Below, one piece after another: positions 45,520-54,960 of a DNA stretch of 64,000 bases; positions within the stretch are counted from its first letter, which is position 1; each line of letters opens with the position of its first letter. Origin of the DNA: Lewinellaceae bacterium (lineage in GTDB: Bacteria; Bacteroidota; Bacteroidia; Chitinophagales; Saprospiraceae). Location of the stretch: positions 3,212,001 to 3,276,000 of the forward strand of contig JACJXW010000004.1 in the NCBI GenBank assembly GCA_020636405.1, given 5' to 3'. A program made the position numbers and the translations under genes. The notes beneath the pieces were generated by a model, which made no database searches, had not been told where the DNA came from, and saw only the letters and a program-made list of their open reading frames with translations.

Positions 45520-46767
45520 TTACTTCCCTTTCCCCTCCAGCTTTTCCAGCCGGGCCTTCAGTTGTTCATTCTCTTCCTGCAGCTGTTTCATCTGCTTGTT
45601 GAGCTCGATGAGGTGGAGGAAGGCCTCTTCGATCTTCTCCTGCTGGTTGGCGGTGATCTCACCGACCGGAAGCCCCGCTTCTTCAATAACTTTGGCGGAA
45701 GGCACGCCCGGCAGATGGCCCTGTTCCTTGATCCTGGTTTCCACTTCTTCCAGCGGCATCAAGTGGTAATCTTTTTCGAAAACGTAATCGGGCCACATCG
45801 GGGAGAGCAGCACGCGCAGCTCTTCGCAGATCACATTACCGTCTACGGCCAGCCGGTAGCCTGCGGGGATCGTAGTGGTGCCTACAGCAAGAGCCGCGCC
45901 GACAAAGGCGTTGTTGGAAACGGTGAGCCCGCCGTCGGCCTTGGTATTCCCTTTGATGTCCACATCAAAAGCGGGATCTGGAGCGTTGGTGCGTATGCCT
46001 ATCCGGGCGCCGTCGTCCCAGATCTGGCTATCGCCCAGGGTATTGGGGCTCGTGAATTTGGCGACCCGGTTCTGGGTGCCGTTGATATCGGCGGAGGAGA
46101 GCAACTTTGCCCAGGGGTTACTCCAACTGCCGGCGCCGGAGGTTTCCCGGCGGTGGAAGATACCGTCGTCGGCAAAGAAAAGCTGGTGGTCGTTGCTGGC
46201 GCCGCCGGGGGCGAGGGTCAGCAGGCCGCCGGCGGTAGTAGTGCTGGCGGGAGCGGCGCCAAATCCCGACAATTGGTGCAGCTCGAAGTAGGCCTCGTCC
46301 GAGTAGGTGTTCGGTGCGTTGTCGGCGGAGCCGTTGTCGTCGAAGTGGATGCGGCCGAAAAAGTTACCGGTGGTATGGGTGTTACCGACAACATGCAGAT
46401 TATAATCCGGCAGCTCGGTGCCGATGCCCACGTTGCCGCCGGCAGTGATGGCCATACGGGAAGTGAGGGCAGGATAACCGGTGGAAAACAGCAGGTTGGC
46501 GGGGAAGCCGTCGTTCTGTACCGGGCCGGTAACTACCGAGCGGATCTCGACAGCGGGGTGGTAGAACCCGTCGGTTACCCACCCCCGCATTTCCAGGCCG
46601 CCCAGGGTATTGCCGTCTTCTACCGGCAACTTGCCGATTCCGATCTCGTAGCCATTATTTTTGGCGGTGAACAGCGCCGGGCTCTGCCCGACGATCTGGG
46701 CATTGGCCATTAGCGGGAAAAGGGAAAGAGCCAACAGGGCGATCAGGTAGGAAAATTGCTTTCTCAT
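45520..46767 (-). CDS. Secreted fiber-like protein with coiled-coil tail
   Basis: The 415-residue product has a signal peptide (MRKQFSYLIALLALSLFPLMANAQ) and a long mid-region with tail-fiber-like pattern (NVGIGTELPDYNLHVVGNT, PDPAFDVDIKGNTKADGG), as in many bacteroidete proteins of phage-tail origin. Near residue 325 is the conserved YVFEKDYHLMPLEEVE segment, followed by a coiled coil (EKIEEAFLHLIELNKQM) to the end, which would trimerise it. It has no T9SS sorting domain. Role unknown; probably extracellular. Confidence 0.75.
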   Translation of the reverse strand: MRKQFSYLIALLALSLFPLMANAQIVGQSPALFTAKNNGYEIGIGKLPVEDGNTLGGLEMRGWVTDGFYHPAVEIRSVVTGPVQNDGFPANLLFSTGYPALTSRMAITAGGNVGIGTELPDYNLHVVGNTHTTGNFFGRIHFDDNGSADNAPNTYSDEAYFELHQLSGFGAAPASTTTAGGLLTLAPGGASNDHQLFFADDGIFHRRETSGAGSWSNPWAKLLSSADINGTQNRVAKFTSPNTLGDSQIWDDGARIGIRTNAPDPAFDVDIKGNTKADGGLTVSNNAFVGAALAVGTTTIPAGYRLAVDGNVICEELRVLLSPMWPDYVFEKDYHLMPLEEVETRIKEQGHLPGVPSAKVIEEAGLPVGEITANQQEKIEEAFLHLIELNKQMKQLQEENEQLKARLEKLEGKGK

Positions 46768-46939
46768 AGTTTTTTAAGGTTTTATGAAGTAATGATGTAA
46801 TGCTTGTTTGGTGAGTTGCGATCATCCGGTGGATGGAAGAATTGGATTGCCCCATCCGATTGAAGGGTAATTGCCCATTGATGGGGCGGGAAAGAAAAGT
46901 GTTACGGGAATGAAGAATTTTTTTTGGTAGTGGCTCCCC

Positions 46940-48736
46940 CTAAAGTTCCCCGCTTCTGACGATCAGCAACTCCCGGTAACGGTTGAAAACGGAGGATTTA
47001 GAGACAAAACCCAGGTATTTGCCCTGGTCGGCTACCGGGAGGTTCCAGGCGTTGTGGAAGTCGAACTGCTGCATCACTTTTTCCATAGGGTCATGGATAT
47101 CGATGACGGCGGGTGGGGTATGCATGACGTCTTTGACAAAGACCTTGTCGTACTTTTCGGTATCGAACATGATCTCCCGCACATCGTCGAGCAGGACGAT
47201 CCCTTTAAAATGCCCTTCTTCATCTACTACCGGGAAAACATTTCGGCGGGATTTGGCGATCGTTTTGACAAATTCGCCCAGAGACATTTCCGGGTTTATC
47301 TTCCGAAAATTGGTTTCGACCAGCCCTCTGAGGTCCATCTCTTTGAGAATACTCAGGTCACGTTCATAGGGGGGAACCCATAGGCCCTTTTGGAACAACT
47401 CCCGTGTAAAGATGGAATGAGGCTCGAAGTAAAGGCATACGAAATAGGAGAGGGCAGAGACCAGCATGAGAGGGACGAACAAGCCATAGCCTCCGGTGAG
47501 CTCGGCGATAAAGAATATAGCGGTGAGAGGAGACTTGAACACGCCGCTGAGCAAGCCTGCCATGGCCACGGCGATGAAGTTGGCCTCCCGCAGCTCGATC
47601 CACTCCAGAAGATTGATGCTGTGGGCAAAGGCGAAGCCCAAAGTAGCGCCCAAAAACATGGATGGAGCGAACACTCCGCCGTTGCCCCCGATGGCAATGG
47701 TGATCGAGGTGGCAAATATCTTCGCGATCAGAGCTGCAAGCGCAAAGCCGATCAGGAAGAGCGGTTCGTCGTACAGCCAGTAGAAGGGGCTGTGTTCGAC
47801 AATAGCAGCGAAGCGTCCGGCCAGCAGGTTGTTGACTGTTTCGTAACCTTCCCCAAAAAGGGGCGGCATCAGGAAGATGAGCAGGCCGATGGCCAGTCCC
47901 CCCAGCCCGATCTTGACGATGGGGCGTTTGAGGTTATCAAAATAAGTGGTGATGCGGATATTGGTGCGGATCATGATGACGGAGAGCAACCCGCACAGCG
48001 CCCCCATAAGCAGGTAGAATGGGATGCCGTCAATCGCCCAGTCTTTGGTGGGTAGGAAAAACAGCTGTTCGTAGTAAAGCAGTTTGGCCACTACCGCTCC
48101 GGTAGCGGCTGAGATCAGGAGGGGAATGAAGGAATGCAGGGCCATTTCCGATAACAGGACTTCGAAGGCGAAGATCACTCCGGCCACCGGGCTGTTAAAA
48201 ATGGCCGACATACCCGCCGCTGCGCCACAGGCAAGGAAGAGGGTCTGCCGTTTGCGCCCTACTTGCAGAAACCGCGCCAGGTTGGCCCCAATGGCCGAAC
48301 CTGTCCGGATGATGGGCGCCTCCAGCCCTACCGAACCGCCGAAGCCAACTGTGAGCGAACTGCTCACCGCATGGGCGTATGTTTCATATTTAGGCAGGTT
48401 GACCTTCTTCTGTGATATGGCGTAGATCAGTTCGCTCAACCCTGGGTTGACCGGCTTGCGCAGGACAAAACGAATGAAGGCAATGGTGCAAAGTACGCCG
48501 CCCAGTGGAAGGAAGACGAATACCAACCGTTCGCGCGTAGGATCGGGGCCCTGTATCCATTCCTTGAGCAAGAAAACCAGAAGTTTCAAACCTACCGCCA
48601 CCAGCCCTGAGACCGCGCCGATGATAATGCTGACAATGATTTGGTAGTTGCGGTTGGAAAAGCGCGTGGCAAACCAACGGATGAACCGGAAGCTGTACTG
48701 GCGGTAAAAACGGTAATATGTTTTGAGCCGGCGCAT
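46940..48736 (-). CDS. ClC-family anion transporter with CBS domains and altered gate
   Basis: The 598-residue protein has about ten to twelve membrane segments of the ClC fold. In most transporters the loop GREGP carries a gating Glu; here the aligned loop is GSVGL (residues 134-138), with Val136 in place of it. The second filter motif, GGNGGVFAPS, agrees with the family. Two CBS domains (about 450-585) follow, suggesting control by adenine nucleotides. With no gating Glu, uncoupled channel-like transport is expected from what is known of ClC mutants, but this subfamily may work differently. Confidence 0.85.
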   Translation of the reverse strand: MRRLKTYYRFYRQYSFRFIRWFATRFSNRNYQIIVSIIIGAVSGLVAVGLKLLVFLLKEWIQGPDPTRERLVFVFLPLGGVLCTIAFIRFVLRKPVNPGLSELIYAISQKKVNLPKYETYAHAVSSSLTVGFGGSVGLEAPIIRTGSAIGANLARFLQVGRKRQTLFLACGAAAGMSAIFNSPVAGVIFAFEVLLSEMALHSFIPLLISAATGAVVAKLLYYEQLFFLPTKDWAIDGIPFYLLMGALCGLLSVIMIRTNIRITTYFDNLKRPIVKIGLGGLAIGLLIFLMPPLFGEGYETVNNLLAGRFAAIVEHSPFYWLYDEPLFLIGFALAALIAKIFATSITIAIGGNGGVFAPSMFLGATLGFAFAHSINLLEWIELREANFIAVAMAGLLSGVFKSPLTAIFFIAELTGGYGLFVPLMLVSALSYFVCLYFEPHSIFTRELFQKGLWVPPYERDLSILKEMDLRGLVETNFRKINPEMSLGEFVKTIAKSRRNVFPVVDEEGHFKGIVLLDDVREIMFDTEKYDKVFVKDVMHTPPAVIDIHDPMEKVMQQFDFHNAWNLPVADQGKYLGFVSKSSVFNRYRELLIVRSGEL

Positions 48737-49019
48737 TTGGGATCAAATAATTGACTACCAGTTAGTTAAGGATGTGAGCCTTTTTCAGGGCCATGCCTGC
48801 CCTGTTCAGGGCGCATCGAATCAGCCGCCGTAAAGATAGCAAGTGCCCGGACGAAAACAACCTAACAGTTGAACCATTCCTCACTCTTTCCGAAGCATTA
48901 GAAATGTTAAGCTGGAATTTACCCTGCTATTATTCTTTACTCGGATTTCAATTTTTCGGATATTGGGAGCGCCACATTAAATAAGAGATCAATAATCACC
49001 CGTAAACACACCGACTGTT

Positions 49020-51710
49020 ATGAAAGTACCTATTCTGTGGCTGCTGTTAGCCTATTGCCTGTCGCCAGCTATCCTTCAGGCACAACAATCCTTCAATTCA
49101 AATGAGAAAGAAAGTACCTGGCCTCCCAAAGAGAAAAAAACGTATACGACCACTTTTCTCGAAGGAGAACCTCCAACTATTGACGGCAGGCTCGATGACG
49201 TCGCCTGGTCGCAGGTAGAGTGGGGGGGAGGCTTTATCCAGTTTCAACCTTACAACGGAGAAGCTCCGACCCAGGAGACCGCCTTCAAAATCCTCCACGA
49301 CGACAAGAACCTTTACATTGGATATCGTTGCTACGATAACGAGCCGGAGCGCATCGTTCGCCGCATGTCCCGCCGCGATGGATTTGAAGGAGATTGGGTA
49401 GAGATCAATATTGACAGTTACAACGATAAACGAACCGCTTTTTCCTTTACCATTTCCGTTTCAGGGGTGAAGGGAGACGAGTTTGTGTCCGATAATGGGA
49501 ACAACTGGGACGCCAGCTGGAATCCCATCTGGTATGCCAAAACTTCGATCGATTCTCTGGGATGGATTGCCGAAGTACGCATCCCGCTCAGCCAGATCCG
49601 CTACGCGAATGACCCCAACCCGGTTTGGGGCATTCAATTCACGCGGCGCGATTTTCGGGAGGAATCGCGTTCTACCTGGCAATTCATATCACAAAACAGC
49701 CCCAATTGGGTGAGCAGTTTCGGCGAGTTGAAAGGGTTAAAGGGCGTCCGTCCCCAAAAGCAGGTTGAGATCCAGCCCTATTTGCTGGCTCAGGCCAAAA
49801 CCTTTGAGAAGGAAACGGGCAACCCCTTTGCAAACGGGCACAAGGAGTCCGTCAGCGCCGGCGTTGATGGCAAGCTGGGCATCACCAGCGACCTGACGCT
49901 CGACTTTACCGTCAATCCGGACTTCGGCCAGGTCGAGGCCGACCCTTCCGCCCTGACTTTGGATGGCTTCCGGATCTTCTTTCCCGAACGGCGGCCCTTT
50001 TTTATCGAAAACCGAAACCTTTTCGACTATCAGGTTAGCGATACCTGGGCAGGCGGCCCTTTCGGGCAGGACAACCTTTTCTATTCCCGCCGAATTGGCG
50101 GAGCTCCGCATTCTACGCCAAGCCTGGTAGATGATGAATATGCCAATGTGCCGGATAATACCTCTATTCTGGGGGCTGCCAAATTCAGCGGTAAGACCCG
50201 CAGCGGGCTGGGAATAGGGATATTGGAAGCGGTTACTGCCCGGGAAATGGCCGAGATCGCTCACGGGGACGACCGGACGAGTGAAGTGGTGGAACCCTTG
50301 ACCAATTTCTTTGTCGGCCGGGCCTCCCAGGATTTTCGGGAAGGAGGAACGGTACTCGGCGGCATAATGACCGCCACTCTTCGCGACCGCAATGATGCGG
50401 ATTTTACCGGATTGCACCATTCGGCCTATACCGGTGGCATCGATTTTTCCCACTGGTGGAAAGACCGCACCTACCTGCTTTCTGTAAAGGCTGTAGGGAG
50501 TTCGGTTCAGGGCAGCCGGGAGGTTATCCGCAATACCCAAACTGCGTTCGAACACCTTTTTCAACGGCCCGATGCGGACTATCTGGAAGTGGATACGGCC
50601 GCGACATCACTGGAAGGGCACGGAGGAACCATTCGCCTGGGAAAACTGAACGGCCGCTTCATCTTTGACGGCGGCCTGGCGTGGCGTTCACCCGGACTGG
50701 AGATCAACGACGTCGGTTTCCTGCGCAATGCCGATGAGATCAATCACTTCTATTGGATGGCCTATCGGCTCAACGAGCCTTTTTCGATCTTTCGCCGATT
50801 GTCCTTCAATTATAATCATGCTGCGCGCTGGGACTTTGGCGGCAATGCCTTGTATCAGCGCCTGGGGGGAGGGGTGAATTTTTTTCTAAAGAACTTCTGG
50901 AGCTTTAACACCGGCCTGGATCACGAACTAAGAGACTATTCCAATAATGACCTCCGGGGCGGGCCTACCCTGAAGCGCTCCAAAGGCCTGGTGCATTGGG
51001 CCGGGATCGGTTCCGACCGCCGGAAAAAGCTATCTGCCTTTTTACACCTGGTGCATGCCTGGGGGTTCGAACGCAATGCTCCGCGTACGGTGGGTTTCCG
51101 AAATTACGCTCTGGACCTGACCCTTCAGCCGGCCAACTCCTTTAATGTTTCGGTTTCTCCCTCTTTTGCTCAGGAACAACGCAAACTACAGTACATCGCA
51201 GAAGAAGACTACGCCGGAACGCCTCGCTATATCGCCGGTTACGTCGATCAGCGAACCCTCTACGCGACCATTCGAATGAATTACAACATTACGCCTAACC
51301 TGACGATACAATACTACGGCCAACCCTTCGTCTCGAAGGGTAATTACAAGGAGTTGAAGTATATTACAGATGCCAAAGCCGATCATTTTTATGATCGTTT
51401 CCAACTCTATGACAGCCGGGAAATATCCTTTGATGAAGAAACAGGTGTATATTCCGTAGATGAAGGCCTGGATGGAATAACCGATTACAGCTTCGATGAG
51501 CCTGATTTCAACTTCATGCAGTTCCGGTCCAACCTGGTGTTGCGGTGGGAATACATACCCGGTTCGGAATTGTTCCTGGTTTGGTCACAAAGCAATACCG
51601 CCTCGGGTAATCCGACAGAGCGCCTTTTGCCCAGCTTGACGGAACACCTGTTTTCAGAGAAAATGCAGAATATCTTTTTGGTGAAAGCAACGTTTCGGTT
51701 CCTCAGGTAG
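49020..51710 (+). CDS. DUF5916 protein with N-terminal CBM9-like domain
   Basis: The 896-residue protein has a signal peptide (MKVPILWLLLAYCLSPAILQAQ). Residues about 50-230 form a CBM9-like domain (PPTIDGRLDDVAW, DKNLYIGYRCYDN, DWVEINIDSYNDKRTAF). The remainder matches DUF5916, which probably forms a large membrane beta-barrel (many alternating strands, final Phe-Arg near the end). It should reside in the outer membrane and may handle a carbohydrate; the substrate is unknown. Confidence 0.85.
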   Translation: MKVPILWLLLAYCLSPAILQAQQSFNSNEKESTWPPKEKKTYTTTFLEGEPPTIDGRLDDVAWSQVEWGGGFIQFQPYNGEAPTQETAFKILHDDKNLYIGYRCYDNEPERIVRRMSRRDGFEGDWVEINIDSYNDKRTAFSFTISVSGVKGDEFVSDNGNNWDASWNPIWYAKTSIDSLGWIAEVRIPLSQIRYANDPNPVWGIQFTRRDFREESRSTWQFISQNSPNWVSSFGELKGLKGVRPQKQVEIQPYLLAQAKTFEKETGNPFANGHKESVSAGVDGKLGITSDLTLDFTVNPDFGQVEADPSALTLDGFRIFFPERRPFFIENRNLFDYQVSDTWAGGPFGQDNLFYSRRIGGAPHSTPSLVDDEYANVPDNTSILGAAKFSGKTRSGLGIGILEAVTAREMAEIAHGDDRTSEVVEPLTNFFVGRASQDFREGGTVLGGIMTATLRDRNDADFTGLHHSAYTGGIDFSHWWKDRTYLLSVKAVGSSVQGSREVIRNTQTAFEHLFQRPDADYLEVDTAATSLEGHGGTIRLGKLNGRFIFDGGLAWRSPGLEINDVGFLRNADEINHFYWMAYRLNEPFSIFRRLSFNYNHAARWDFGGNALYQRLGGGVNFFLKNFWSFNTGLDHELRDYSNNDLRGGPTLKRSKGLVHWAGIGSDRRKKLSAFLHLVHAWGFERNAPRTVGFRNYALDLTLQPANSFNVSVSPSFAQEQRKLQYIAEEDYAGTPRYIAGYVDQRTLYATIRMNYNITPNLTIQYYGQPFVSKGNYKELKYITDAKADHFYDRFQLYDSREISFDEETGVYSVDEGLDGITDYSFDEPDFNFMQFRSNLVLRWEYIPGSELFLVWSQSNTASGNPTERLLPSLTEHLFSEKMQNIFLVKATFRFLR

Positions 51711-51795
51711 CAGTGTATATGGCCTGCAGCTGCGTCTTTAACAACTCATTAACAAAACTTCAAAACCGGTTAACGGGTTGTAATGGTTCGTTTGT

Positions 51796-51803
51796 TACCT
51801 TTG
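51796..51803 (+). promoter_or_regulatory. Putative -7 promoter box of the DUF1573 gene
   Basis: TACCTTTG matches TAnnTTTG 94 bases before the DUF1573 ATG. TTG at 51778-51780 lies slightly too close to be a good -33 box. Confidence 0.45.
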
Positions 51804-51896
51804 TAGCCGTCAACGCCAGGGTATAGGAATTCTTAACCTGGCTACCGGCTAAATGACTTTTACCATTAATGTGTCAAACCCAAAATCTTTATCAAA

Positions 51897-52427
51897 ATGT
51901 TGAAGCAATTCAAAGTTACGTTACTTGCCCTTCTGGCCGTTGGTTTTCTGGCCAGCTGCAACAACAGCCAGACTGCAGCTCAGCAGGAAGCTGCTCAGAG
52001 CCTGAACACTCCCGTACAGCCGGCTGACCCCAATGCAGCCGCTCAGCCTGCCGCTCAGGAAGCTGCTGTTCCAACCGGCCCGACCACGGTAATGACCTTC
52101 GAAGAAACGGAATTTGACTTCGGTACCGTTGCAGACGGTGAGAAGGTATCTCACACTTACAAGTTCAAGAACACGGGCCAGGAGCCTCTGATCCTCAGCA
52201 ATGCCAAGGGCAGCTGTGGCTGTACTGTTCCGAGCTGGCCGCGTGAGCCGATCCCTCCGGGCGGCGAAGGACAGATCACTGTTGAGTTCAACTCTCAGAA
52301 CAAAAAAGGTAAGCGTAACCAGAAGGTGACCGTCACGGCCAACACCAACCCGCCGCAATCCTTCATCTACCTGAAAGGTGAAGTACTCGGAAAGGAAGGT
52401 GATGCCGCTCCGGCCATTACCCAGTAA
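51897..52427 (+). CDS. DUF1573 lipoprotein
   Basis: The 176-residue product has a lipobox (FLASC), an Ala/Gln/Pro-rich linker (25-60) and one DUF1573 domain (about 65-160): FDFGTVADGEKVSHTYKFKNTGQEPL, the GSCGCTVP motif with two Cys, and EFNSQNKKG. This domain has an Ig-like fold related to MSP/ASPM and is common in Bacteroidota; its role is not known. It ends at the strong terminator at 52547-52587. Confidence 0.87.
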   Translation: MLKQFKVTLLALLAVGFLASCNNSQTAAQQEAAQSLNTPVQPADPNAAAQPAAQEAAVPTGPTTVMTFEETEFDFGTVADGEKVSHTYKFKNTGQEPLILSNAKGSCGCTVPSWPREPIPPGGEGQITVEFNSQNKKGKRNQKVTVTANTNPPQSFIYLKGEVLGKEGDAAPAITQ

Positions 52428-52546
52428 GGTATAAAGTGCCTGGACACGAGTAGTGAGACGAAAAGAGGCAGCTGAGCTGCCGGTATTCAATCATTTAGTC
52501 CTTCACTCATTCCGTCCATGTACTAACGGCGCATCGCGCTGACGAT

Positions 52547-52587
52547 AAAGCCTGTAGGATTGAACAAAATCTTACAGGCTTTTTTTA
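52547..52587 (+). terminator. Intrinsic terminator overlapping the UbiA promoter
   Basis: The arm 52547-52561 pairs with 52568-52582 with one G:T pair and a 6-base loop, and is followed by a T run to 52586. The T run runs into the TATGTTTG box at 52586-52593. A smaller 6-bp hairpin (ggcagc/gctgcc) lies at 52467-52481. Confidence 0.8.
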
Positions 52588-52593
52588 TGTTTG
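52586..52593 (+). promoter_or_regulatory. Putative -7 promoter box of the UbiA-type gene
   Basis: TATGTTTG matches TAnnTTTG, with TTG at 52560-52562 in the terminator loop as possible -33 box (23 bases apart). The ATG follows 21 bases after the box. Confidence 0.5.
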
Positions 52594-52614
52594 TATCTGA
52601 CCGATTGAATACCT

Positions 52615-53478
52615 ATGAAAGATTACCTGTCCCTGATCAAATTTAGCCATACTGTCTTTGCCCTGCCATTCGCCCTGCTGGGTTTTTTTTTGGCCACCCT
52701 CGAATCCGGTAATGGCCTTGACGGGCGCCTTTTCCTGTTGGTGTTGTTGTGTATGGTTTTTGCACGCAGCGCTGCTATGGCCTTCAACCGTTATTTGGAC
52801 CGCGATATCGATGTTCAGAACCCTCGAACCGCCGCCAGGGAAATTCCGGCCGGGGTCATCGCTCCCCACGCTGCACTGGCTTTTGTAGGGATCAACTGTC
52901 TGTTGTTCATAACAACAACCTGGTTCATCAACCCGCTTTGTTTTTTCCTCTCGCCGGTAGCCCTCTTGATCATATTGGGGTACAGCTACACCAAGCGCTT
53001 TACTTTTTTATGCCATTTCGTGCTAGGGCTGGGCCTATCGTTGGCGCCGATCGGAGCTTACCTGGCTGTGCAAGGTCAATTCGCGCTGGTTCCGCTTCTG
53101 TACTCGGCTGCTGTATTGCTATGGGTATCCGGCTTCGACATCATCTATGCCCTGCAGGACGATGACTTCGACCGTTCCCTCAATCTCTACTCCGTACCGG
53201 TGGCCCTGGGGCGGCGGGGCGCCCTGCGATTGTCCTCCATCCTCCACCTGGCCTGCGCCGGGTTCATCCTGCTGGCGGCCTTTCTGCTTTACCGGCAATA
53301 TCCTGCCTTCGGTTGGCTGCACTGGGCGGCGGCGGCCATTTTTATTGGTTTGCTGGTGTACCAGCACACGTTGGTCAAGCCGAATGACCTGAGTAAGGTC
53401 AATATTGCCTTCTTTACCACTAATGGGGTAGCCAGCCTGATCTTCGGAGGGATGGTTATTTTGGATATGTACTTCTAG
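52615..53478 (+). CDS. ubiA: UbiA-family prenyltransferase, probably for menaquinone
   Basis: The 287-residue integral membrane protein has about eight helices and the two aspartate motifs of UbiA: NRYLDRDID (first) and DIIYALQDDDFD (second), which bind Mg and the prenyl diphosphate. Sequence details such as KFSHTVFALPFALLG and YTKRFT match the UbiA-like group linked to futalosine-type menaquinone synthesis (MqnP) better than MenA. Bacteroidota make menaquinone, so MqnP is likely the true role. It stands alone and converges with the MOSC gene. Confidence 0.85.
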   Translation: MKDYLSLIKFSHTVFALPFALLGFFLATLESGNGLDGRLFLLVLLCMVFARSAAMAFNRYLDRDIDVQNPRTAAREIPAGVIAPHAALAFVGINCLLFITTTWFINPLCFFLSPVALLIILGYSYTKRFTFLCHFVLGLGLSLAPIGAYLAVQGQFALVPLLYSAAVLLWVSGFDIIYALQDDDFDRSLNLYSVPVALGRRGALRLSSILHLACAGFILLAAFLLYRQYPAFGWLHWAAAAIFIGLLVYQHTLVKPNDLSKVNIAFFTTNGVASLIFGGMVILDMYF

Positions 53479-53482
53479 CCTT

Positions 53483-53569
53483 CCCCTAACCCCCTCCGAA
53501 GGAGGGGGAATTGGCTCCATGTTGGCTGGCAAGGGTGCGCCTACCCCCCTCCTTCGGAGGGGTTGGGGG
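53483..53569. repeat. Pair of inverted G+C-rich palindromes at a convergent gene junction
   Basis: The left unit (53483-53508) contains a perfect 8-bp hairpin with GAA loop (53490-53508). The right unit (53544-53569) contains a perfect 7-bp hairpin with TTC loop (53546-53562) and is its inverse. Together they can form one long stem. The right unit lies inside the C-terminal codons of the MOSC gene. Repeats of this kind (ccctaaccccctccgaagg) are frequent in bacteroidete genomes. Confidence 0.75.
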
Positions 53570-54377
53570 AGGCCTCATCCCCCACCTGCACATGTACCAC
53601 TGCCCCTTCTTTGGGGATCCAACTGGCGTTGAGCCCGAAAAGTATTTTATGCCCCTGCCTGCGATAGGTGCTTAGGGTACGCAGCGGCTCCCTGCCCATT
53701 TCAGCCGTATCCTGGTTGATGGTGGTGATCTGGCATCGCGCACAGGGACGGATGCCGCGGAACTGCACATCGCCGATGTGGAAACTTTTCCAGCTTTCTT
53801 CTTCATAGGGTTGTCCCCCGGCGAAGACGATATTGGGTCGGAACCGGTTCATCGGAACCGGTTCTTCCAGGCGGGCGTTCAGGTCAGCCAGGGAGGCCTC
53901 GCCGATCACCAGCAAGGGGCAGCTGTCGGCAAAGCTGGTGATCTCTCCCGGCCGGCCGTAGGACGGGTTGACCGGGCGGATGCTTTCGTCGGGCAGGTAC
54001 ACCAGATGGCACTGGGTGTGCAGCACATCGCTGAACCATTCATCCGCCTCCCGGCTTACCTGAAGGGCGGTACAACGGTCGTCCCATACCTGTACTTCCA
54101 TTGCGGGTGATTCCGGCGGCGGGTGGAGCGGAATGGACAGGGGTTCCAGCCCCTCAAACCGGTGCCGGATGATGAGGTTGTGCACCGTAAAGTCAGGGAG
54201 GAGCAGGGCAAGCTCCGGGATCTCCCGTTGGCTGATGAACAGGCCATCGCGGTCTACGAGCATCCATCGGCGGTCGTAGGCCAGGCCGCGCTTTTCCACT
54301 CGGGCGCGGGGCAGGCTGATGCCGGCCAGAGACTTGATGGGGTAGGTGAGGAGGGAGGTGATGTGTAAATGCCTCAT
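53541..54377 (-). CDS. MOSC-domain protein
   Basis: The 278-residue protein has an N-terminal MOSC beta-barrel domain (YPIKSLAGISL, RGLAYDRRWMLVD) and the C-terminal MOSC domain with its conserved Cys in RGIRPCARCQITTI. MOSC proteins use molybdenum cofactor or handle sulfur; members like YcbX reduce N-hydroxylated compounds. The start is only four bases after the stop of the upstream nSTAND-TPR gene, so it shares that transcript or took over its end. The last eight codons and the stop derive from the palindrome at 53544-53569, giving the tail PNPSEGGG. Confidence 0.85.
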   Translation of the reverse strand: MRHLHITSLLTYPIKSLAGISLPRARVEKRGLAYDRRWMLVDRDGLFISQREIPELALLLPDFTVHNLIIRHRFEGLEPLSIPLHPPPESPAMEVQVWDDRCTALQVSREADEWFSDVLHTQCHLVYLPDESIRPVNPSYGRPGEITSFADSCPLLVIGEASLADLNARLEEPVPMNRFRPNIVFAGGQPYEEESWKSFHIGDVQFRGIRPCARCQITTINQDTAEMGREPLRTLSTYRRQGHKILFGLNASWIPKEGAVVHVQVGDEASPNPSEGGG

Positions 54378-54378
54378 T

Positions 54379-54960
54379 TTACTAATCTGATGAAAGTAAT
54401 TTTTTACAATATTCTATCCGGGCCTTCACATAACTGTCTCCCGGCTTGATCCTCAGCGCCTGTCGGTAATTTTCAAGCGCCAGCTGGTAGCCATCGGCTT
54501 CAAAGAAGGTGTCCCCGTTTTTTACGAAAGTATCAAATGCGGGTTCCAGCTTGCCGGCCAACGTGTTGATCTTGCCGTCGGCCAGGCTGCGGTTGTAGCC
54601 CAGTTCGCGTGCCTCCTGGTATTTATGGCGGGCATCCACGTAATATTTGGGGCCGAGGTCCATATACAGGTCGCCCTCGGCGATCAGTTTTTCGAAGCGG
54701 GCTTTGGTAGTTTGGGTTTTAATTTGGTGCCCGTGAATGGATATTGTTTCTTCAAACAGGCGCTGGGCCTCCCTGCCGCCCTCGCCGATCATATTTACGG
54801 CGGTGCTGTCCCCCACGGCGGTGGCGTAGTCCTGTACGGTTTCCAGTGCCCGTTCGAATTCCCCGATGGCGCTCTCGTACTGGCTTTGGGCCATCCAGGC
54901 CTTGCCGCTGGTAAGGTAGCGGTTGTAGCGTTCCACGGCGTTTTGCTTTTGCTGTTCCTG
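54379..54960 (-). repeat. Near-identical direct repeat, copy 1 (TPR end of nSTAND genes)
   Basis: The last roughly 580 bases of this gene match those at about 60374-60950 at a visibly high level (long blocks such as gaaagtaattttttacaa are shared), and the match runs to the stop codon. Upstream halves of the two genes are far less alike. Confidence 0.75.
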
